DNA of 50,799 nt from Candidatus Tabaqchalia intestinavium (GTDB lineage Bacteria > Bacillota > Clostridia > Oscillospirales > CAJFTT01). The notes beneath the pieces were generated by a model. It ran no database searches and was not told the origin of the DNA. It was given only the letters and a program-made list of their open reading frames with translations. Positions 45,558 through 50,799 of this stretch are shown here, piece after piece; position 1 is the first letter of the stretch; every line of letters starts with the position of its first letter. The stretch is from contig CAJFTT010000044.1 of NCBI GenBank assembly GCA_904420005.1, forward strand, positions 105,766-156,564. The letters are read 5' to 3'. The position numbers and the translations under genes are program-made.

Positions 45558-47024
45558 TCAGGACGCCGGCGGCGAGGCGGGCGGCGCTTCGTCCGGCCCG
45601 GCGGGCGGCGCGGCGCCCTGCGTCAGCGGTACGGCGATGGTCACGCGGGTGCCGCGCCCTTCCTCGCTCTCCAGGGCGAGAATGCCGTTATGCTGCCGGA
45701 TGACCTCGTCGCAGATCGCCAGCCCGATCCCCGAGCCGCGCCGGGTGAAGTTGCCCTTATAAAACTTCTCCTTGACGCGGCCGAGGTCCGACATGGAGAT
45801 GCCGCAGCCGTCGTCGGTCACGATGACCTGGATATGGTTATTCTCAATGGCGGTACGCACCGAGATGTGCCCGCCCTTGTCGGTGTATTTCACGGCGTTG
45901 TCGATGACGTTGACGAACACCTGCCGCAGGCGGCGCGGGTCGGCCATGACCGTGAAGGCCGTACCCTCGGGCGGCTCCTCGAGCGTGAGGGTTTTGCCTT
46001 CCTGGCGCACGCGCTGCTCATACATCAGCACCGCTTCCTGCAGCTCGGCCAGCAGGTCGGTTTTCTCCATATGCATCGTCAGACGGCCGGACTGCAGGCG
46101 GGAGAAATCGAGCAGCTCCTCGACCATCTGGGAGAGCCGGTCGGTCTCGCCGAGGATGACGTTCATGCCTTTTTGCATCAGTTCCTTGTCGTCCGGGGCG
46201 CTCATCATCGTCTCGCCCCAGCCCTTGATGGCCGTCAGCGGCGTGCGCAGCTCGTGGCTGACGGTGGAGATGAAGTCGTTTTTCATCTGGTCGGCGGCGG
46301 TCAGCTCGCCGGCGAGGTCGTTGATGGTGTCGCACAGGTCGCCGATCTCGTCGTCATAATGCTTGTCGATGCGGATGTTATAGTCCCCGCGGGAAATGCG
46401 GCGCGCCGTCTGGGTGATTTCGTTGACAGGGATGACGATGGTGTTGATGAAATAAGTGCCCGAGACGATGGCGAAAAACAGCATCACCAGCCCCAGCGAC
46501 ACCAGGATCAGCACGAACACGAGGATGCGCGTGTCGACCTTCTCCAGCGAGGTCATCAGGCGCACGCCGCCGACCAGCCGCTGGTTGGTGTCGTAGATCA
46601 CGCTGGTGACCGCCATGACCTTTTCGCCGGTCTGCGGCAGCTTGCCCGTCCAGACGCCGGTCCCGTCCTCCGCCTCGCGCGCGAGCAGGAAATCCGCCGT
46701 CCCGCCTTCCTCGCCGCTTTTGAAGGCGCTGGAGGTCAGATAGGTCTCGCCCTCGGCGTCGATGACCATCAGCTCCATCAGGTGCTTCTCGTCGTATTCC
46801 GCCACGACGCTCTGCGCCCTGGCGTGAAAGCGGTCGGCGTCGCCGGCCTGCACGCCGCTGAAGGAAGCGCAGGCCCCCGTCGCGTGCAGGGTGAGCAGAT
46901 TTTCCACATTATTATAATAATAGTTGCGGATGGAGACCGCGCTGACGACGACGATGAACACGATGAGAAACAGCGTCATGCCGATGTTGTTGCGAATCCA
47001 GCGCAGGGTGATCCCCTTGAGCAT
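45558..47024 (-). CDS. WalK-like sensor histidine kinase
   Basis: A 488-residue membrane kinase. Transmembrane helix 1 at about 16-34, an extracytoplasmic sensor of about 130 residues, transmembrane helix 2 at about 167-196, a HAMP linker (about 197-245), HisKA with phospho-acceptor His257 in STVSHELRTPLTAI, and HATPase_c with N-box NVIDNAVKYTDKGG (372-385) and G-boxes DDGCGIS and GSGIGLA. The tail is Pro/Ala-rich. ATG 47024 has AAAGGAGG upstream. The partner response regulator lies upstream, but 640 nt of array-bearing sequence separates them. Confidence 0.9.
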   Translation of the reverse strand: MLKGITLRWIRNNIGMTLFLIVFIVVVSAVSIRNYYYNNVENLLTLHATGACASFSGVQAGDADRFHARAQSVVAEYDEKHLMELMVIDAEGETYLTSSAFKSGEEGGTADFLLAREAEDGTGVWTGKLPQTGEKVMAVTSVIYDTNQRLVGGVRLMTSLEKVDTRILVFVLILVSLGLVMLFFAIVSGTYFINTIVIPVNEITQTARRISRGDYNIRIDKHYDDEIGDLCDTINDLAGELTAADQMKNDFISTVSHELRTPLTAIKGWGETMMSAPDDKELMQKGMNVILGETDRLSQMVEELLDFSRLQSGRLTMHMEKTDLLAELQEAVLMYEQRVRQEGKTLTLEEPPEGTAFTVMADPRRLRQVFVNVIDNAVKYTDKGGHISVRTAIENNHIQVIVTDDGCGISMSDLGRVKEKFYKGNFTRRGSGIGLAICDEVIRQHNGILALESEEGRGTRVTIAVPLTQGAAPPAGPDEAPPASPPAS

Positions 47025-47235
47025 GGAACGGCCTCCTTTCTGAAATTTCTGCGGGCGCGGGCGCCTGACCGGGCCTGCGGCGGTTTTTGCGCGCGCCGGG
47101 CGGCGGCGTGCAATGCGGCGGGCCCGTGGGCCGCGCGACCGGACCGACGGCAGCGAACCGGACGAGCGGCAGCTTCCCCTGCATGCCAGCCGCCAGCCAA
47201 TGCCGGCGCGCGGGCCTGCGGTGAAGGTTGGTCTC

Positions 47236-47440
47236 GCCCCGGGCCGCCCGGCGGGAACGGGGCAGGGGCCTCGAGCAGCGGCGCGAGCTGAAGGCGCACC
47301 CCTGTATGCCCGAAGCGAACGTATCGCCTTTATCTCCAGCGGCGCATTCGGCACAGCGCCCCGGGCCGCCCGGCGGGAATCCTCCAACGGGGCGCGCCGC
47401 AGCGGGGAGCTGGGTACGCCCGGGCCGGACCGAACCCGCG
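47236..47440 (+). repeat. CRISPR-like ~61-bp array I
   Basis: Units at 47236, 47295, 47358 and 47417 (spacings 59, 63, 59). The first and third share an exact 22-nt core starting CCCCGGGCCGCCCGGCGGGA and are 122 bp apart, twice 61. The second (CCCTGTATGCCCGAAGCGAAC region) and fourth (CGCCCGGGCCGGACCGAACC) are more decayed. A separate exact 17-mer CCGCGCGACCGGACCGA occurs at 47134 and 47493. Confidence 0.55.
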
Positions 47441-47664
47441 CCGCGTGCCCGGGGCGAATCGGGCACAGCCATACGGGGAGAGTTCGCCGCGCCGCGCGAC
47501 CGGACCGATGGCGCGCGGCCAGAGCGGAGAAAAGATGGCGGACGGCCCCGGCGCACCCCAAGGCGCAGCCCACCTTCGCTGCATCGTCAGCCGGGGAGCA
47601 GCTCGCCCTCTGCGCGCCCGGCGGGGCAGCCGGTCGGCCTGCGCAATAACCGGCGGCGCGCCGG

Positions 47665-48405
47665 TCAGCCTTCCCCGCCCTCGGGCGCTTCCACCCGCCG
47701 GACCGTCACGCCGGCGTTCCATTTATAGCCCTGCCCCCACACCGTCTGGATATAAAACGGGTTGGACGGGTCGTCCTCGACCTTCATGCGCAAGCGGCGC
47801 ATGTTGACGTCGACGATCTTGAGGTCGCCGGCGTTGTCCTGGCCCCAGACGTGGTTATAGATCTGCGCGCGGCTCAGCGGCGCGCCCGGGTTCTCCAGGA
47901 AATACAGGAAGATCAGATATTCCACCTGCGTGATGTCCACCGGCACGTCGTTCTTTTTCAGCTGGCGGCTGCGCGAATCGAGCGCGAAAGGCCCGGAGAG
48001 GTAAATCTCGCATTCCTGCACCTCGCGGCCGGACAGCTGCACCCGGCGGTAGAGCGCGTCGACGCGCGCCAGCAGCTCGCCGGGGCTGAAGGGCTTGGTG
48101 ACGTAATCGTCCGCCCCCGTCATCAGCCCGCCGATGCGGTCCATCTCCTGCGTGCGCGCCGTGAGCATCATGATGCCCAGATAGGGGCTGCGGGCGCGCA
48201 GCGTTTTGCAGACCGACAGGCCGTCGATGCCGGGGAGGTTGATGTCCAGCAGCACGATGTCGTACCGCTCGCCCTCTTCGAACCGCCGCAGCGCGTCCTC
48301 GCCCGTCGCGGCCTCCTCCACCTCATAGCCCGCGCGCCGCAGGTTGATGAGCACAAATTCGCGGATGGTGTCCTCGTCCTCCACGACCAGAATTCTTTTT
48401 TTCAT
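47665..48405 (-). CDS. OmpR-family response regulator
   Basis: A 246-residue regulator. Receiver domain with acidic pocket DED (about 10-12), phospho-acceptor Asp54 (LLDINLPG) and Lys104 (TKPFSPGEL); a winged-helix DNA-binding domain occupies about 135-235 (QVEYLIFLYFLENPGAPLSR, then VDVNMRRLRMKVED and TVWGQGYKW). It would control transcription in response to the kinase encoded downstream. ATG 48405 has AGAGGGAG upstream. The lipoprotein gene is 36 nt upstream, so the operon reads lipoprotein, regulator, kinase. Confidence 0.93.
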   Translation of the reverse strand: MKKRILVVEDEDTIREFVLINLRRAGYEVEEAATGEDALRRFEEGERYDIVLLDINLPGIDGLSVCKTLRARSPYLGIMMLTARTQEMDRIGGLMTGADDYVTKPFSPGELLARVDALYRRVQLSGREVQECEIYLSGPFALDSRSRQLKKNDVPVDITQVEYLIFLYFLENPGAPLSRAQIYNHVWGQDNAGDLKIVDVNMRRLRMKVEDDPSNPFYIQTVWGQGYKWNAGVTVRRVEAPEGGEG

Positions 48406-48441
48406 CCCGTTCTCCCTCTTTCCTTCCCGCGCCGCGGCGCG

Positions 48442-49818
48442 TCATTCGGCGTAAAGCCGGAACATGCTCTGCATCTCTTTCTCCGGCAGCAGCTCCGGCT
48501 GCAGCAGCTCGACCGTGAAGGTGACGTTGCCGCTCGTGGCCAGCCGGATCTGCCGGGCGTCCGCCGTCCAGCCGTCGTCCACCCAGGCCCGCACGACAAG
48601 GATGGGGTCCCCGGGGACGTTTGCCTGCTGATCCCAGCTGAGGAACGTCCACACGCGGTCGCCGTCCTCGGTCTGCACGGTGACGCCGTCCCACCAGTCC
48701 TCCGGCAGCACCACCTCATACATCCAGGTGGTGTTGATGACGGTGCGGCACCGCTCCTGCCCGACCGCCGCGGCCGAGAAGCTCATCCAGCGGAAGGAAT
48801 ACATCTTGCTGGCGTTGGCCTGCGTGCTGTAACCCGGCAGCGCGGTCTCCAGCGGCACCTCGATCTGCCCGTCGCCGTTGGCGTCCCGGCAGAGCACCGG
48901 CGTGGTGCGCTGGGGGGGATTGTCAAACAGCAGCCAAAGCGTGTCATCATAAAAATACAGGATCTCCGTGGAATAGACGGAATTGCCCTCCTGCTCGTCA
49001 AGGTAGAGCACCGGGGTGCCGTCGGCCGTGGCGGAGAACTGCACCTGCAGATACTGGCTGGGATTGCCGCGCAGCGGGACAGAGGAGAGCAGGTAGCTCC
49101 CGCTGCCATCCTCCTGGCGCGTCAGGTAACTTTCCGCGTTCGGCGCGACGCCGTATTCCACCAGCGAGGCCGTCGGGCTCTCCTGGCTGCCGCCGCTCTG
49201 CACCACGAACAGCGCCGCCGTCCCGTCGCGCAGCACGTCGCAGGGGAGGAAGGCAGAATAGCGCAACGCGCCCGGCTGGTCGGCTGCGGGCAGCAGCTCG
49301 TGCGCGCCGGCAGCGTCCACGGAATAGACCTGCAGCATGGTGTCTCCGCTGTAGCGCAGCCAGCCGACGGCCAGCTGCTCCTTGCCGGTGCCGGAGAAAC
49401 GCACGAACTCCACGCGGTCGATCCCGCCCAAAGCGGGCGCGATGTCGCAGGCCAGCGTCCAGACGTTGTCCGTATTCTGCGTGAGCACCGCGATGCGCGC
49501 GTCGAGGCTGTCCTGCCCGATTTTATAGAGCACCACGGCCTCGTCCCGCGCGTCGCCGCACACGTCGCGCAGCGTGATGGCCGAGGAGGTGGCGCCGTTG
49601 GGCGGATAGACGTAGACGATCTCCCGCTCGCCCAGCGCGTCGGCCAGCGCCGTCTCGATCTCCTTCTGCTGCTGGGAGAGGCGCGGCGGGGAAAGCAGCG
49701 AGAACAGATCCCCGCCGAACGCGTTGCAGGAGGACAGCAGCAGGCAGGCCGCGCACCCCAGCGCCGCCAGTCCTGTCCGTCTGCTCCGTCCGCCCCGTCT
49801 GCAATGGGGTCGCCGCAT
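48442..49818 (-). CDS. Hypothetical lipoprotein
   Basis: A 458-residue protein. A basic N-terminus (MRRPHCRRGGRSRRTGLAAL) is followed by a hydrophobic stretch and the lipobox LLLSSC, so it should be lipid-anchored outside the membrane. The rest is beta-rich and contains an EF-hand-like acidic loop DANGDGQIEVPLE. I do not recognise a named family. The ATG at 49818 has AAAGGAGG 8 nt upstream. It is the first gene of the two-component operon, so a role as sensor accessory or as reporter of envelope state is possible. The long open frame upstream to 50418 is not coding: it crosses the predicted promoter. Confidence 0.75.
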   Translation of the reverse strand: MRRPHCRRGGRSRRTGLAALGCAACLLLSSCNAFGGDLFSLLSPPRLSQQQKEIETALADALGEREIVYVYPPNGATSSAITLRDVCGDARDEAVVLYKIGQDSLDARIAVLTQNTDNVWTLACDIAPALGGIDRVEFVRFSGTGKEQLAVGWLRYSGDTMLQVYSVDAAGAHELLPAADQPGALRYSAFLPCDVLRDGTAALFVVQSGGSQESPTASLVEYGVAPNAESYLTRQEDGSGSYLLSSVPLRGNPSQYLQVQFSATADGTPVLYLDEQEGNSVYSTEILYFYDDTLWLLFDNPPQRTTPVLCRDANGDGQIEVPLETALPGYSTQANASKMYSFRWMSFSAAAVGQERCRTVINTTWMYEVVLPEDWWDGVTVQTEDGDRVWTFLSWDQQANVPGDPILVVRAWVDDGWTADARQIRLATSGNVTFTVELLQPELLPEKEMQSMFRLYAE

Positions 49819-50416
49819 GGCGCCCGCCTCCTTTCTCCGCGCCGCGCCGCCGCGCACGCGCGCAATCGCGCCGGCAGAACCCGGCTTCTCTGCGTCCTCA
49901 AAATCTCGTTTTTTCCCGATCTCATTTTTCCCGCGCGCCCGGCCGGCAGCGGCGCAGCGAGAAACCGCCTGCCCGGCCGCCCCGGCCGTCTGTGCGCGGC
50001 CGGCGTCCCGATCCGCGGGGCGGCCTATCTTTTCCGCCGGCGCAAAGGGGCTTCGGCATCGACACCGTCGTATAGATAGGGGCCTTTCCCGCTGGCGCGC
50101 AAGAGGCTCCCGCGCGGACGAAACGGCCCGCCAGCACAAGGGGCGCCGCCCCCACACCGGCAGTTCCGACAGAAAGAGGCGCGCCGGCCAGCCCCGCGCG
50201 GTGACTGCGTTTCCCTGTATTTTGCTGTGTTCATTGACGTAGGCGCGTGCGCTCCCAGGCGGGACAACGCCCCCGGCGGAGGAAGCAGGCGGACGCCGGC
50301 GACGAAGGAAACACGTCCGGACGCCCGCTTTGTCCCGAAAAACCGCGCCGCCCTTTGTCCGCTGCGGGCATCTCCCCCGCAGGGAAATCTCCCCCTGCCG
50401 CGCCGCGTTTGCTTTC
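49819..50416 (-). other. ~590-nt untranslated leader or gene-free gap
   Basis: The only good promoter upstream of the lipoprotein operon is at 50417-50445, so the message would carry a leader of about 590 nt. No conserved riboswitch was recognised. Around 50028-50150 there are three poorly aligned repeat-like hairpins (TTTCCGCCGGCGC at 50031, TTTCCCGCTGGCGC at 50085, then CCCGCCAGCAC). Confidence 0.4.
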
Positions 50417-50445
50417 ATCTTATCATATTCACGCGCCTTTTACAA
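50417..50445 (-). promoter_or_regulatory. Promoter of the lipoprotein-regulator-kinase operon
   Basis: On the minus strand TTGTAA (50445-50440) and TAAGAT (50422-50417) are separated by 17 nt in a locally AT-rich stretch. Confidence 0.65.
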
Positions 50446-50487
50446 TAAGTTGCGGCAAACTTTTGCCGCCAGGGCGGGCGGCACGGC

Positions 50488-50645
50488 GGGACAGCCGCGC
50501 AGGCGGCGCGCGGGGAGACAGCCTGGTCCATCACGCACCGCGCGGCCGGGTCAGACGCGCAGACGGCGCGTGGGGAGACGGCTTGCTGTGGAAAGCACAT
50601 TCGGCCGCGTCGGACCACGCGCGCGTCGCTTTCCGGGGAAACGGT
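50488..50645 (-). repeat. CRISPR-like ~61-bp array J
   Basis: Three units begin at about 50488, 50548 and 50612. GGGGAGACAG (50512), GGGGAGACGG (50572) and GGGGAAACGG (50635) mark spacings of 60 and 63. The first two share CGCGCAG(G/A)CGGCGCG(C/T)GGGG. On the minus strand the units read GTCTCCCC(G/A)CGCGCC. The last 150 nt of the window show no gene. Confidence 0.55.
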
Positions 50646-50799
50646 CCACCCGGCGGACAGCGGGCAACCCACCCGGCGGATGGCAAATTTTTCACCCGTC
50701 CGCGCCGCCGCGTGTAGGATTGTCAAACATCTTGTACAGTCAGAGAAAGGAAAAAAGCAGCGAGTTTTTCTTTCGGAGAGAGCCAGCCAAGGGGACGCA

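Noticed and set aside
48442-50418. N-terminal extension of the lipoprotein to 50418
   Set aside because: The extension crosses a good promoter and repeat-like DNA, whereas ATG 49818 has a strong ribosome binding site and begins a lipoprotein signal peptide.

Overview
The window looks like a piece of a high-GC Clostridia chromosome of the Oscillospiraceae/Ruminococcaceae type. The evidence is the AAGGAGG-type ribosome binding sites, the recA-recX-rimO-pgsA neighbourhood, the DUF1385/folC/prmC neighbourhood, a zinc-ribbon SpoVT/AbrB regulator, a GldA/F/G-like ABC operon, and a WalR/WalK-like pair. The taxonomic call is inference from gene content. Almost all genes are core housekeeping genes of high GC. 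One exception is an AT-rich island (about 17.74-20.03 kb) with a secreted ricin-type lectin and two small secreted/membrane proteins.

Layout. 1-3.1 kb: minus-strand ABC exporter operon, running off the left edge. 3.5-5.9 kb: a small membrane protein and a solitary L-arabinose-isomerase-like enzyme. 5.9-10.1 kb: mnmE, a duplicated mnmE fragment, and metY. 10.4-17.7 kb (plus strand): a MinD-like ATPase, an MgsA-family protein with altered catalytic aspartates, hisS, prmA and aspS. 17.7-20.0 kb: the AT-rich island. 20.6-23.4 kb (minus): DUF4203 membrane protein, thiM and a ThiE-HAD phosphatase fusion. 24.1-26.0 kb: a decayed MerR regulator reading into a diaminopentanoate-dehydrogenase-like gene. 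27.0-31.9 kb (minus): recA-recX-rimO-pgsA. 33.0-37.7 kb (minus): a DNRLRE surface protein, a small P-loop protein and pgi. 38.1-40.3 kb: a cluster of five small DNA-binding regulators (one SpoVT/AbrB, four XRE). 40.5-49.8 kb (minus): a lipoprotein, response regulator, histidine kinase, DUF1385 protein, folC and prmC.

The most striking feature is not a gene. Many unusually long, GC-rich intergenic gaps hold degenerate tandem arrays with a period of about 61 bp. Each unit is a roughly 28-nt hairpin-prone repeat plus a roughly 33-nt non-repeated segment. This is the geometry of type I-E CRISPR arrays, and the repeat cores resemble type I-E repeats (TTCCCCGC...GCGGGG, or CGCGGGGGATGAACC). I count about a dozen such arrays (near 6.0, 6.4, 8.4, 11.2, 13.6, 15.5, 20.3, 28.2, 32.4, 35.1, 45.1, 47.3 and 50.5 kb). 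Each array has its own repeat consensus, and no cas gene is in the window. They may be relics of many arrays, new arrays nucleated by off-target Cas1-Cas2 integration, or an undescribed intergenic repeat system that mimics CRISPR. I could not run any search; these readings are from the sequence alone.
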